Positions 43,824 through 52,649 of a stretch of 64,000 bases of DNA are shown here, in pieces. Source of the DNA: Paenibacillus thiaminolyticus (GTDB lineage: Bacteria; Bacillota; Bacilli; Paenibacillales; Paenibacillaceae). The stretch's first letter is position 1; every line of letters begins with the position of its first letter. The stretch covers positions 6,169,501 to 6,233,500 of the forward strand of contig NZ_CP041405.1 of NCBI RefSeq assembly GCF_007066085.1. Direction: 5' to 3'. Under the pieces are notes generated by a model that was not told the DNA's origin, ran no database searches, and worked only from the letters and a program-made list of their open reading frames with translations. A program made the position numbers and the translations under genes.

Positions 43824-44714
43824 ATGACTATCCAATGGTTCCCCGGGCATATGACACGCGCCCGGCGGCAGATCCAGGAGAAGCTCAAGCTTATTGATGT
43901 CGCCATCGAACTATTGGACGCGCGGTTGCCCATGTCCAGCCGCAATCCGATGATTGGCGACATTTTGCAACATAAGCCGCGGCTCATTTTATTGAACAAG
44001 GCGGATCTAGCTGATCCGGAGATGAATGCGCGTTGGCTCCAGGCGTTCCGCGGTGAAGGCCATGCCGCGCTCGCTATCGACGCCTCGACAGGCACGAACG
44101 TCGCGCAGATACCCGGTGAAGCCCGGAAGCTGCTGGAGGAGAAGATTCAGCGCCAGCTCGCCAAGGGGATGAAGCCGCGCCCGGTGCGAGCGCTTATCGT
44201 CGGTATACCGAATGTAGGCAAATCGACGCTCATCAACAAGCTGGCTGGCCGCAGCGTAGCCGCGACCGGCGATCGGCCTGGCGTCACCAAGGGACAGCAG
44301 TGGATCAAGGTCGGCTCCGAGATGGAGCTCCTCGATACGCCTGGCATTTTGTGGCCCAAGTTCGAGGACCAGGAAGTCGGCTATCGGCTCGCGGCGACCG
44401 GAGCGATCAAGGATGAAATATTGAATGTGGAAGATATCGCGTTCTATGCGATCAAGCAACTGGCTGACCAGTACGGGGATCGCCTCAATGAACGCTACGG
44501 CCTCGATATTCCGCCGCAAGGCGGTCTGGAGCAGGATGAGATTGTTGGGATAATGGAAGCGATTGGCCGCAAGCGCGGATGCCTGATGGCCGGCGGGCGC
44601 GTCAATCTGGAGAAAGCCTCAAGCCTCATCCTGCGCGATCTGCGCGGGGGCAAGCTGGGCCGGATAACGCTTGAGGAGCCGTACTCCTTCCTCGTCAATG
44701 GGAACGGGAACTGA
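43824..44714 (+). CDS. rbgA: Ribosome biogenesis GTPase RbgA (YlqF)
   Basis: 296-residue circularly permuted GTPase required for late 50S assembly. The G motifs appear in permuted order: NKADL (G4) first, then [14 protein letters not shown] (G1) and DTPGILWP (G3). The N-terminus [15 protein letters not shown] is typical. ATG 43824 has AGGAGG at 9 bases; an ATG at 43818 is too close to it. A strong terminator follows. Confidence 0.96.
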   Translation: MTIQWFPGHMTRARRQIQEKLKLIDVAIELLDARLPMSSRNPMIGDILQHKPRLILLNKADLADPEMNARWLQAFRGEGHAALAIDASTGTNVAQIPGEARKLLEEKIQRQLAKGMKPRPVRALIVGIPNVGKSTLINKLAGRSVAATGDRPGVTKGQQWIKVGSEMELLDTPGILWPKFEDQEVGYRLAATGAIKDEILNVEDIAFYAIKQLADQYGDRLNERYGLDIPPQGGLEQDEIVGIMEAIGRKRGCLMAGGRVNLEKASSLILRDLRGGKLGRITLEEPYSFLVNGNGN

Positions 44715-44720
44715 ACGGAA

Positions 44721-44762
44721 AGCGCCGCATGCGCCGATTTATCGGACGCACGGCGTTTTTTT
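44721..44762 (+). terminator. Terminator after rbgA
   Basis: AGCGCCG (44721-44727) pairs with CGGCGTT (44751-44757); TGCG/CGCA and CCGAT/ATCGG extend the stem; a T-run follows. Confidence 0.88.
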
Positions 44763-45500
44763 GATCCGCGATACGATGTCGTGTCGCCCGCTTCCTTTTC
44801 CCGTGTGGCCAATTGCGAAGAAGGTGGAGTGTAGTCGTAGGCAGCTCTTCTCCCATCGAATCAGGGAACAAGTGCGTGTAGAGCTTCTTATGCACAATCT
44901 CCCATCGAATCAGGGAACAAGTGCGTGTAGAGCTTCTTATGTACAATCTCCCACCGAGTCAGGGAACATGTGCGTGTATGTACGATTTCCTGTCGGGTCA
45001 GAGAACAAGTGCGTGTGGAGCTTCTTATGCACAATCTCCCATCGGGTCAGGAAACGCATGTGGCCCTTATTAGCATTCTCCGCTTAGGTTAGAAATAGGA
45101 AAGCTAGCAGCGCTTTTTATACAATTCCAGTCGGAGTTTCGGCTAATAGTTTTGAATATATGAAAGAAGCGCCGCTTTAGAAAATCTGACGGAAAGGGAG
45201 AATGGGCGAAAGGATGGGAGAGGGCAAGAAGTAACCTGACTCGTTGGGAGATTGGTCAAAAGAACAGCTGGGGGATGTGGCCGATCACCAGCGCTCGAAG
45301 GGGAGTCACCTGCATGGAAAGGGAGACGAGCAAGTTCGAATTCGGGAGAGGTATTATTCCATTAACAGAACATATGTCGTTATTTGGCGTATAGATAGAT
45401 GTCAGATACAAATCGTAACGGGTTAGTCCGCTCAACGGTGCGGATGGTAGGCAAGTTGAGGAAAAACCAGGCGAGTGAAATGCAGGAAGAGGGGAAGATA
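44763..45500 (+). other. Intergenic region with repeat array, no supported gene
   Basis: 738 bases. It contains tandem array B (44843-45065) and, at about 45180-45330, GGGAGAAT/GGGAGAGG-type purine-rich DNA with words shared with 11470-11630. Short frames crossing it are products of the repeats. The end (45399-45500) is in frame with rnhB but is probably leader rather than coding, since a better start with a ribosome site is at 45501. Confidence 0.6.
44843..45065 (+). repeat. Tandem repeat array B, same ~49-bp family as array A
   Basis: Units begin at 44843 (short), 44882, 44931, about 44978 (short) and 45019. Full units are 49 bases. Two neighbours are nearly identical (TTATGCACAATCTCCCATC, then GAATCAGGGAACAAG and then GTGCGTGTAG). 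Period, order of words and the core TTATGC-CA-TCTCCCA followed by GTCAGG match array A at 11084-11420. No coding sense is apparent. Confidence 0.85.
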
Positions 45501-46163
45501 ATGGGTCAGCGCAAGACAGTGGGTGCAGAAGCTGAAGTGATCGATCTGACCGCATGGGAGAAGCGGTTATGGGAGGAAGGGCTTCAGTATGTGGCCGGCA
45601 TTGATGAGGTCGGACGAGGATGCCTGTTCGGCGATGTGGTCGCGGCGGCCGTCATACTGCCCGCGGGTATCGCGATTGAAGGGATAAATGATTCGAAGAA
45701 GCTATCGGCGAAAAAACGGGAGGCGCTCTACGAAGAAATAACGGAATGCGCGATCGCTTGGTCTGTTGCGCAAGTCGACGCGTCTACCATTGATCGCATT
45801 AATATTAAGCAGGCTTCGCGCCTAGCCATGAAGCAGGCCGTTGAGGGGCTCGGCATCCGTCCCGATATGCTGCTGATCGACGCGGAGCGCATCGATTCCC
45901 CGCTGCCGCAGGAAGCGATTGTGAAAGGGGATGCGAACAGTCAATCTATTGCAGCCGCCTCGATTGTCGCCAAGGTAACGCGCGATCGGCTGTGTGCGGG
46001 TTTGTGGGATGAGCTCTACCCCGATTATGGCATTGCCGTACATAAAGGATATGCAACGAAGCAGCATCGCGAGCAGTTGGAACGGCTTGGTCCGTCGCCG
46101 ATGCACCGCAAGTCGTTCCTGAAGTCGCTCTTCCCGGAGGAAGAGCAGTTGAGCCTGTTCTAA
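45501..46163 (+). CDS. rnhB: Ribonuclease HII
   Basis: Removes RNA from RNA-DNA hybrids and single ribonucleotides from DNA. It shows GIDEVGRGCLFGDVVAAAV with the metal-binding DE pair, NDSKKLSAKKRE, LLIDAERI and HKGYATKQH. From ATG 45501 (site AGAGGGGAAG) the protein has 220 residues; an upstream in-frame ATG at 45399 would give 254, but the extra part is not conserved-looking. Order rbgA-rnhB-ylqG matches B. subtilis. Confidence 0.95.
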   Translation: MGQRKTVGAEAEVIDLTAWEKRLWEEGLQYVAGIDEVGRGCLFGDVVAAAVILPAGIAIEGINDSKKLSAKKREALYEEITECAIAWSVAQVDASTIDRINIKQASRLAMKQAVEGLGIRPDMLLIDAERIDSPLPQEAIVKGDANSQSIAAASIVAKVTRDRLCAGLWDELYPDYGIAVHKGYATKQHREQLERLGPSPMHRKSFLKSLFPEEEQLSLF

Positions 46164-46259
46164 GCATGTACGGGCCCAATGGTCTCTGGCCCGGCTCATA
46201 TTCCGGCCTCCTTCTGCCGATATAGAAGTATATTGTTCTTGAGGAACGGGGGTTGGCCA

Positions 46260-48197
46260 GTGAATATTTCGCAGATGGTGCGCGGCTTGGTTGGGGAGGC
46301 GAGACCCGGCGAGCAGCGGACATTGGAATTGAAAAGCGGCCAGGTGGTGCGCGGTACCGTCGCTAGTGTGGCCGAGAACGGACGCGAGGCGGTCATTCAG
46401 ATTAATGGGGTGCCTGTGCGCGCTGTGCTGGATGCGCCAATGCGCCCGGGGCAGACGGCGTGGCTCCAAGTGCAAGGCCAGCAGGCGGACGGTATGATTA
46501 TGCTGAAGGCGGCCGACGGTCCAGCATTTACTCAACTGCCCTCGATAGAGGAAGCGTTGAAGCAATCCGGCCTTCCGGACGAGGGCTGGGCGCGAAGACT
46601 GCTTCATGAACTGCAGAAGGGCGGTGTGCCGCTAACGAAGGATCTTGCATCGCGGCTAGCGCAGGCATTGGCGGCCAAGCCGCAGGGAGTTCCAGCCGAG
46701 CAGTGGATGCAGGCGGCGGGCCTTGCATTGCGCCGCCAGCTGCCGTTGAGCGGCGAGACGCTGCGTGGCCTGCAGCAGGCGATGTTCGGCAAGCCGCTCA
46801 ATGATTTGCTTGCCGGCTTTCAGCGTGCGGGCGAGGCTGCGCTTGCCAGGAGCGCAGGAGGACCGGCGGGAGGGGCAGCTCCTTGGGCGGTGCCGCTTCG
46901 GGAAGCGCAGGCGCTGGTGCGCGACATATTGGCGTCGCTGCCGCGTATGGATTCCGTTTCCGGCGGTGCGCCAAGCAGCCAAGCGCCAGCTCCAGCTGTC
47001 GCGGGAGGGAACCTTACGGCGACGGCTGCTGCTTCGACTGCGGGGCAACCCGCCACAGGCGGCTCGCCGGCTGGGAACGCCGCCGCGAATGCGGGCAGCG
47101 GCCCCGCTGCCGGGACGGCTGCCACAGGTGCTCCGCTAGCGGCGCCCGCAGCGGCTGGGCCTACGGCCCCAACGGCCGCTACGGCGGGCGAAGGCGGAGC
47201 TGCTGCCGGTGCGGCCGGCCAGACATCCGCCGCGGGTGGGGGCGCCTGGATTGGGCGCCTTCTGCAGCTGCTCGGCGTGCCGCATGAGCAGCAGCTGCAC
47301 CGCGCGGCCGTCCTGGAGATGACGGCCGCAGGCAGCGGAGCGCCGCAAGGTGACGGCGTCCCGGGTGGCGGCGCGTCGGCGGAGAGCACCGCCGTCCGGC
47401 CGCAGCCCGGCCAAGCCGCGCCGCCAGCGGCTGGCGTGGCGGCGCAGGCCCCGGCGATGCCGGGAACGCCTGGACCGCCGGAGGCGGCAGCGCGCCCTCA
47501 AGCGCCGCAAGTGCCCGCGCCGGGCGGCACGCAGGAGCAGGCTCCGGCCGCCGAGACCGCCGGAGCTGCAGTACGTGCCGCGGCCGCCACAGCGCCGGAA
47601 GCGGCTCAGGCGCCGCCGCAGCAGAGCGCGGCGCAGACGACTGCCGCGCCGGCGGAGTCCCTGAAGAGCGCGCTGCTTCAGCTCCTCCAAAGCGAGGCGC
47701 TGCCGCCGGCTGTTCGCGAGGCGGCCCAGCAGCTGGTCCATCAGATTACGGGCCAGCAATTGCTGCTGACAAGCGACCGGCAAGCGCCGTTCACGCATGT
47801 CACCTTGTTCGTGCCGCTCGTGACGCCGGACGGTCAGCAGACGGCCGCTGTCCACATTCAATCGCGGCAGAGCCGCCGAGGAGAGCTGGAGTCGGACAAC
47901 TGCCGCCTCTGGTTCGATCTGAACATGAAGGCGCTGGGCCGGACGCTCGTCGACGTTCAGGTCGTGGAGCGAGCCGTGGCGCTTCATATTCATCAGGCGG
48001 ATGAGGGCATCGGCGAATGGATGGGCGAGTTCCGCGGCGAGGTGGAGGAAGCGATGAACCGGATCGGTTATCAGTTATCGGCCTTCCGCATTTTGCCGAT
48101 GCCGGACACGAAGGTGGACGAGCCGAAGAACCGGCCCGAGATTGATATGGACGATTATGCGCTTCAGCCGTATAAAGGGGTAGATATCAAAGTATGA
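46260..48197 (+). CDS. ylqG: YlqG-like protein with FliK-type C-terminal domain
   Basis: 645 residues, position and layout as B. subtilis ylqG. Residues ~1-120 form an N-terminal domain (NISQMVRGLVGEARPGEQRTL and QVVRGTVASVAENG). Residues ~215-470 are an Ala/Pro/Gly-rich low-complexity stretch with very high GC. Residues ~505-645 resemble the C-terminal domain of flagellar hook-length protein FliK (FTHVTLFVPLVTPDGQQT and CRLWFDLNMKALGRTLVDVQ). GTG 46260 follows GGAACGGGGG; a longer frame from 46179 lacks a site. It overlaps ylqH by 4 bases, which encodes an FlhB-C-like protein, hinting at a FliK-FlhB-type partnership. Function unknown. Confidence 0.75.
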   Translation: MNISQMVRGLVGEARPGEQRTLELKSGQVVRGTVASVAENGREAVIQINGVPVRAVLDAPMRPGQTAWLQVQGQQADGMIMLKAADGPAFTQLPSIEEALKQSGLPDEGWARRLLHELQKGGVPLTKDLASRLAQALAAKPQGVPAEQWMQAAGLALRRQLPLSGETLRGLQQAMFGKPLNDLLAGFQRAGEAALARSAGGPAGGAAPWAVPLREAQALVRDILASLPRMDSVSGGAPSSQAPAPAVAGGNLTATAAASTAGQPATGGSPAGNAAANAGSGPAAGTAATGAPLAAPAAAGPTAPTAATAGEGGAAAGAAGQTSAAGGGAWIGRLLQLLGVPHEQQLHRAAVLEMTAAGSGAPQGDGVPGGGASAESTAVRPQPGQAAPPAAGVAAQAPAMPGTPGPPEAAARPQAPQVPAPGGTQEQAPAAETAGAAVRAAAATAPEAAQAPPQQSAAQTTAAPAESLKSALLQLLQSEALPPAVREAAQQLVHQITGQQLLLTSDRQAPFTHVTLFVPLVTPDGQQTAAVHIQSRQSRRGELESDNCRLWFDLNMKALGRTLVDVQVVERAVALHIHQADEGIGEWMGEFRGEVEEAMNRIGYQLSAFRILPMPDTKVDEPKNRPEIDMDDYALQPYKGVDIKV

Positions 48198-48514
48198 AAG
48201 ACCCGGAAGCAGCATCCCGGACAACCGGGCGTTATGAACGGAAGACGGCGGTCGCGCTGTCCTACAAGCCGGAGCAGCATGAGGCGCCGGTTATCGTCGC
48301 CAAAGGGCAGGGACAGCTGGCCGAACAGATATTGGAGAAGGCGAAGGAAAGCGGCGTGCCGATCCAGGAGGACGCTTCCTTGGTGGAGGTGCTCTCCAAG
48401 CTGGACATCGACCAGCAGATTCCGGCCGAACTGTATCATCTGGTCGCCGAAGTGCTGACCTTCATCTACCGGACCGATCAACGGGCGGAGAAAGGGTGGA
48501 ATCGTCATGAATGA
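48194..48514 (+). CDS. ylqH: YlqH, FlhB C-terminal-domain-like protein
   Basis: 106 residues resembling the cytoplasmic C-terminal part of FlhB/YscU export-gate proteins: AVALSYKPEQHEAPVIVAKGQG, EQILEKAKESGVPIQED, SLVEVLSKLDIDQQIP. The NPTH autocleavage motif of true FlhB is replaced by SYKPEQ. No membrane segment. Overlaps ylqG (start) and yraN (stop), so all three are probably translated together. Confidence 0.85.
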   Translation: MKDPEAASRTTGRYERKTAVALSYKPEQHEAPVIVAKGQGQLAEQILEKAKESGVPIQEDASLVEVLSKLDIDQQIPAELYHLVAEVLTFIYRTDQRAEKGWNRHE

Positions 48515-48959
48515 GTTCCGCCGCGGCGCGGAGAGCTTCAAGCAGGATAAGCGGACCGAGAAAAATAAGCAGATCGTGAAAAAACGGAGCGGGGGCCTCA
48601 ACCGGAAGGAGAAGGGGGCTGCCGCGGAACGGATGGCAGCCGAGCGGCTTCAAGCGCTCGGCTATCGCATTATACACAGGAATTGGCGCTGCCGCACGGG
48701 CGAGATTGACATCATCGCACGGGACGGCAACTGCTGGGTTTTTGTTGAGGTTCGCAGTCGATACGGCCTTGCCGGAGCGGAGGGGGCGGCCGAAGCGATA
48801 GATTGGCGGAAGCAGCACAAGGTAAGAGCCGTGGCCGAAGTGTACGTGAACCGTTATCGGCTCCATGAAGCGGAGATCCGCTTCGACGCTGTTGCGGTTG
48901 CCCTGGATGGCCACCCCTCCAATCCCCCGGATATTACCGTGTTTCGGAATGCATTTTGA
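48507..48959 (+). CDS. yraN: YraN-family (UPF0102) endonuclease-like protein
   Basis: 150 residues. A PD-(D/E)xK-type fold is indicated by GEIDIIARDGNCWVFVEVRSR. The function is not established. The first ~33 residues (Lys/Arg-rich, KQDKRTEKNKQIVKKRSGG) are an extension before the usual start of the family near KEKGAAAERMAAERL. Overlaps the end of ylqH by 8 bases. Confidence 0.85.
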   Translation: MNEFRRGAESFKQDKRTEKNKQIVKKRSGGLNRKEKGAAAERMAAERLQALGYRIIHRNWRCRTGEIDIIARDGNCWVFVEVRSRYGLAGAEGAAEAIDWRKQHKVRAVAEVYVNRYRLHEAEIRFDAVAVALDGHPSNPPDITVFRNAF

Positions 48960-49688
48960 GGCGTTTAGCGGAGCTGCTGCGTCATCATTAATCTCTGAAT
49001 TAGTCAAACACTGATTGCGATAAAAGGGTTGTAATGGAATATTTCAATGCATATCCAATTGGTAAAATACCGATATGACATCATGTTAATCGACATCTCC
49101 TTGCTTATTTCCTCAATTAAGCTTTTTACTACGGTGTAATTCCCTATTAAAATTTCTCATAAAATTAAAGTACTAACTAAAAGTGCTGTGTTGCTAGCTA
49201 TCTGATCATAAATGTCTAGAAAAGCTCCATAAGAATTTGCGGTAATGAGCCAAAAAATTCCGTTGTTTGAATAGAGGTAACCGGAAATGAAAAAACGTAA
49301 ATTTGTTTAGAGCACTGTTATTCGGTATATTTTAATACACATTGAGATTTTTATTTGATGGTGTTTTTGATGTAAAAGATATAATAGCTCCTTTTTATTC
49401 TTTTCTGTATAAATGAGTACTACTACAAAAAAAAGAAAACTGAAAATAAATAAAGTGACATATAATGTGCATATTTAATATGACTTATATGGAAAAATAC
49501 ATTGGGAGGGGATATCGACACGTGCATATGAGATCTATTCTAGGAAGGGCGGTAATGCCTATGTTCCGATCATTTGCACTATGTAATACTACTACCTGAT
49601 CTTCAGGCTTTTACTGGGCCCAATAAAGATGAGTTGAAAAGAAGGAACAAAAGCGGATGTTGAAATACTCAAAAGTGGAAACCAACTA
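48960..49688 (+). other. AT-rich region with no intact gene
   Basis: 729 bases of base composition clearly lower in GC than its surroundings, suggesting acquired or decayed DNA. Small frames exist: about 25 codons from 49529 behind GGGAGGGG, and a frame ending LLPDLQAFTGPNKDELKRR just before 49640. Neither is convincing. TATAAT at 49461-49466 has no partner -35. The region ends at an IS5-type element. Confidence 0.5.
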
Positions 49689-50519
49689 GAGCGTGTCTTC
49701 AAACTATAAGCTCACATTAAAACATGGTAAACTTAACCTATGAGAAGACGATACGAAATACGCGATGATCAATGGGACCAAATTAAAGATTTACTTCCAC
49801 CAGAGCGAAAACGTCAAGGTGGACGTATTGCCAAGGACAACCGAATGATGTTGAATGCCATGCTTGGGGTCGCTAGAAGCGGAGCGCCATGGCGAGACCT
49901 CCCTAAACATTACGGCTCATGGAAAACGGTGTACACTCGTTTCCGTCGCTGGCAGATGGCGGGAATATGGGATGAAATTCTAAAGCATGTTTCCGTAGCC
50001 CCTGATTTTGAAAATATCATGATCGATGCTACCATCGTCCGCGTCCACCAACATGGAGCGGGCGCAAAAGGGGACAGCAATTCCAGGCCATCCGGCGCTC
50101 CAGAGGCGGAATAACGACCAAAATTCCTGCAATCGTAGATGCGCTAGGAAATCCGTTACGCTTTGAGTTGACCGCTGGCAACTGCCACGACTGTGTTAAA
50201 GGCTATGAAATGCTTCAAGATATGGATCTGACCGGCAAGACGGTGATTGCCGATCGAGGTTATGACATGAATCGCATTTTGGAACTGATCGAGAAGCAGC
50301 ACGCCACCGCTGTCATTCCGAGTCGGAAACATCGAAAAATTCAACGAACGTGCGATTGGTGGCTTTACAAAGAGCGCCACCTGGTTGAATGTTTATTCAA
50401 CAAACTTAAACACTATCGCAGACTGGCCACTCGTTACGATAAGCTAACCTGCACATTTGCAGCCTTTTTATCGTTGGCTTCTATTTTGTTATGGTTAAAT
50501 TAGGTTTGAAGACACGCTC
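49689..50519 (+). mobile_element. IS5-family (IS427-like) insertion sequence
   Basis: 831 bases with perfect 16-base terminal inverted repeats GAGCGTGTCTTCAAAC (49689-49704 and 50504-50519), flanked by TA on both sides (49687-49688 and 50520-50521), the target duplication typical of this group; the site was CTAG. It encodes one transposase in two overlapping frames. The element looks intact and may be active. Confidence 0.92.
49740..50503 (+). CDS. IS5-family transposase, made by -1 frameshifting
   Basis: Frame 1 (49740-50114) begins MRRRYEIRDDQWDQIKDLLP and contains the first catalytic Asp in MIDATIVRVHQH. Frame 2 runs from the slip region to 50503 and has the second Asp in VIADRGYDMN and the Glu in HLVECLFNKLKHYRR. 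A slippery run, AAAAGGGG (50066-50073), lets a -1 shift join them to read GAKGGQQFQAIRRSRGGITTK, the normal continuous sequence. This is the known expression mode in the IS427 group. Full product about 254 residues. Confidence 0.9.
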
Positions 50520-50569
50520 TAGATAAAGAGAGACTAAAAAGGAATTTCAAAATAATACAACGTTGATGC

Positions 50570-50770
50570 TCAGGAGAAATCAGACAAAACCTTGATAAGT
50601 GATGCATTTTCGCTGTTAGCCACACCTACAGCATCTGCGCTGGATTGTAATGCCAGTAGCGAAACATGTTCATAGGTTTCAATACCATACTGTGCAGCTG
50701 CTGGTCTTGCAGGATTTTGGCCTGGTGTGGCGTGTAGTGTCGTTATGTAATTGATATGCAGTAAATATGA
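50570..50770 (-). pseudogene. C-terminal fragment of an unknown gene
   Basis: An open frame without start reads HINYITTLHATPGQNPARPA, then AAQYGIETYEHVSLLAL, and ends SLIKVLSDFS at TGA 50572-50570. Residue use is protein-like over 66 codons, so it may be the tail of a gene truncated when the AT-rich DNA arrived. The family is not recognised. Confidence 0.3.
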
Positions 50771-50797
50771 CTAAGAACTTGTGTTCAAAGAGTTTGT

Positions 50798-50840
50798 CGC
50801 CGCTCGCTTCCCTTTGAGGGGATGAGAGCGGCGTTTTTTA
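50798..50840 (+). terminator. Strong terminator left of comM
   Basis: CGCCGCTC (50798-50805) and GAGCGGCG (50826-50833) with inner pairing, then TTTTTTATTTT. On the plus strand it stops read-through toward comM. On the minus strand there is no T-run. Confidence 0.8.
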
Positions 50841-50893
50841 TTTTCCGCGCTCCTCGCGGAATGCGGCATAGAGAGGGAGGGTTGCGTTAGAAG

Positions 50894-52432
50894 TTACGCC
50901 TCCTTGCGCCGATCGAGCGAGCGGTATTGAATCGCTTCCGCGACATGGGCGGCACCGATTGAATCCCGTTCCTCCAGGTCGGCAATCGTCCGCGCGAGCT
51001 TCAAGAGCCGATCGTGGGCCCGCAGGCTTAATCCCAATTGATCATAAGCCTGCTGCAGCAGTTGCTCCGCTTCCGGCGATATCGCGCAGTGCCGGCGCAG
51101 CAGGGAGCCGGACAGCTCGCTGTTGAAGCGCAGCTTCAGGCCGGCGTAACGCTGCGCTTGGCGCTGGTGAGCTTGAAGTACCAAGGAACGCATCTCAGCG
51201 GAAGACAAAGAGGGCCCTTTCCATTCCATGACCGATGAGCGAGGCACCTCGACCTGCATATCGATCCGGTCGAGCAGCGGCCCGGACAATTTGGCGCGAT
51301 ACTGGGCCAGCCGCATCGGGGTGCAGCGGCAATCGCCCTCGGAAGACGAGCTATACCCGCAGGGACACGGGTTCATGGAGGCGGCTAGCATGAAATGGGC
51401 GGGGAAACGGTAGACCGCCCGCGCCCGTCCGATCGTGACATGCCGCTCCTCCAGAGGCTGCCGCAGCACCTCCAAGGCCTGCCGTGGGAATTCGGGGAGC
51501 TCGTCGAGGAAGAGCACGCCATGATGAGCCAGACTGACCTCACCTGGCTTCGGAATCGAGCCACCGCCGATCAGGCCGGCGGAAGAGATGGAGTGATGCG
51601 GCGCCCGGAAGGGGCGCTCCCGCATCAGCCCGCCGCCCGCCCGGTCCCATTTGCCGGATACGCTGTACAGCTTCGACACCTCCAAGGCTTCGTCGTCACT
51701 GAGCGGAGGCAGAATTGTCGGGAGGCGGCGGATGAGCATCGTCTTCCCGGTGCCCGGCGGTCCCGTCAGCACTATATTGTGCATGCCGGCTGCAGCCACG
51801 ACGAGGGCACGCTTTGCATGAAGCTGTCCAAATACATCAGCGTAGTCTTCCGCCCGATTCGATAGTACGTCCTCCCCTTGTCCCTGACGCGGCGTTCCCG
51901 AATCAGCCCCGGCAGACCAAGGGGCGAGGTCCTCCAGCCGGAGCAGCTCATGCAGATGGCGCAGCGGATAAATGTCCAGCCCCTCGACGAGAGCGGCTTC
52001 CTCCGCATTGTCGGAAGGGACGAGCATCCGCTTGAAACCTTGCTTGCGCGCTTCATCGGCCAGCGACAAAATACCCGGAACCGGCCGGGTCGATCCATCC
52101 AGCGCCAACTCCCCGACCAGCAGCATGTCGCGCAGCGGATCGGATGGCAGCTGACCGCTCGTGCACAGAAGCCCTGCCGCGATCGCCATATCGAAGGACG
52201 TTCCTTCCTTGCGTACGTCGGCCGGCGCAAGGTTGACCGTGATTCGGGCAAGCGGGAACTTCCAGCCGCTGTAGCGGACGGCCGCGCGGACCCGCTCGAC
52301 CGATTCGCGGACTGCCGCATCGGGCAGACCGACAAGATTCACGTTCGGCAACCCTGGCGAGATGTCGATTTCGACCTGGATAAGCCGCCCGTCGACACCG
52401 GATATCGATGCACTCCACAATTTTCCATACAT
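50894..52432 (-). CDS. comM: YifB/ComM-family AAA ATPase (Mg-chelatase-like)
   Basis: 512 residues. The N-terminal Lon-protease-like domain (LPNVNLVGLPDAAVRESVERV) is followed by the AAA core with Walker A TGPPGTGKTMLIRRLP, the RAPHHSISSAGLIGGG motif, Walker B GVLFLDELPEFP, the cysteine cluster CPCGYSSSSEGDCRC, and a C-terminal helical domain with AHDRLLKLARTIADLE. In competent bacteria ComM is a branch-migration helicase that aids integration of foreign DNA. ATG 52432 has GGAAGGAGAGG. Located near dprA, another DNA-uptake gene, though on the opposite strand. Confidence 0.93.
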   Translation of the reverse strand: MYGKLWSASISGVDGRLIQVEIDISPGLPNVNLVGLPDAAVRESVERVRAAVRYSGWKFPLARITVNLAPADVRKEGTSFDMAIAAGLLCTSGQLPSDPLRDMLLVGELALDGSTRPVPGILSLADEARKQGFKRMLVPSDNAEEAALVEGLDIYPLRHLHELLRLEDLAPWSAGADSGTPRQGQGEDVLSNRAEDYADVFGQLHAKRALVVAAAGMHNIVLTGPPGTGKTMLIRRLPTILPPLSDDEALEVSKLYSVSGKWDRAGGGLMRERPFRAPHHSISSAGLIGGGSIPKPGEVSLAHHGVLFLDELPEFPRQALEVLRQPLEERHVTIGRARAVYRFPAHFMLAASMNPCPCGYSSSSEGDCRCTPMRLAQYRAKLSGPLLDRIDMQVEVPRSSVMEWKGPSLSSAEMRSLVLQAHQRQAQRYAGLKLRFNSELSGSLLRRHCAISPEAEQLLQQAYDQLGLSLRAHDRLLKLARTIADLEERDSIGAAHVAEAIQYRSLDRRKEA

Positions 52433-52519
52433 GTAAAAACACCTCTCCTTCCTTCATCGTGGCCGCATAGGCCGGATGCAGGGGAAAGGTGCTTCCTTAT
52501 CGTCCCTAAATATATTAAT

Positions 52520-52549
52520 ATTATAGGAGTATGACAGCTCCTCCGTCAA
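52520..52549 (-). promoter_or_regulatory. Sigma-A promoter of comM
   Basis: On the minus strand TTGACG (52549-52544), an 18-base spacer, TATAAT (52525-52520). Confidence 0.75.
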
Positions 52550-52621
52550 TGGATATGAGATTCATCTCATTAATAGATGATAATGATATCAAAAAAATGT
52601 ACTTTCTGCTCGAATTAGAGA

Positions 52622-52649
52622 GGAAAGCGTTTTAGAAACATGATACAAT
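52622..52649 (+). promoter_or_regulatory. sucCD promoter with overlapping cre-like site
   Basis: TGATACAAT (52641-52649) is an extended -10. At the -35/spacer position lies GGAAAGCGTTTTAG (52622-52635), which matches the central AAAGCGTTTT of CcpA-binding cre sites though its outer bases differ. CcpA bound here would block the promoter, consistent with glucose repression of a TCA-cycle gene. Inferred only. Confidence 0.5.

Larger units (their letters stand above)
50520..50893 (+). other. Intergenic region between the IS and comM
   Basis: Contains a probable minus-strand gene fragment (50570-50770, listed separately) and a plus-strand terminator at 50798-50839. Otherwise nothing. Confidence 0.5.

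Noticed and set aside
46820..47993. Long frames on both strands over ylqG
   Set aside because: Shadows caused by the very GC-rich Ala/Pro stretch; no ribosome sites or domains.
49521..49602. About 25-codon frame behind GGGAGGGG in the AT-rich region
   Set aside because: Possible signalling peptide, but start spacing is poor, no terminator or partner gene follows, and composition is not informative.
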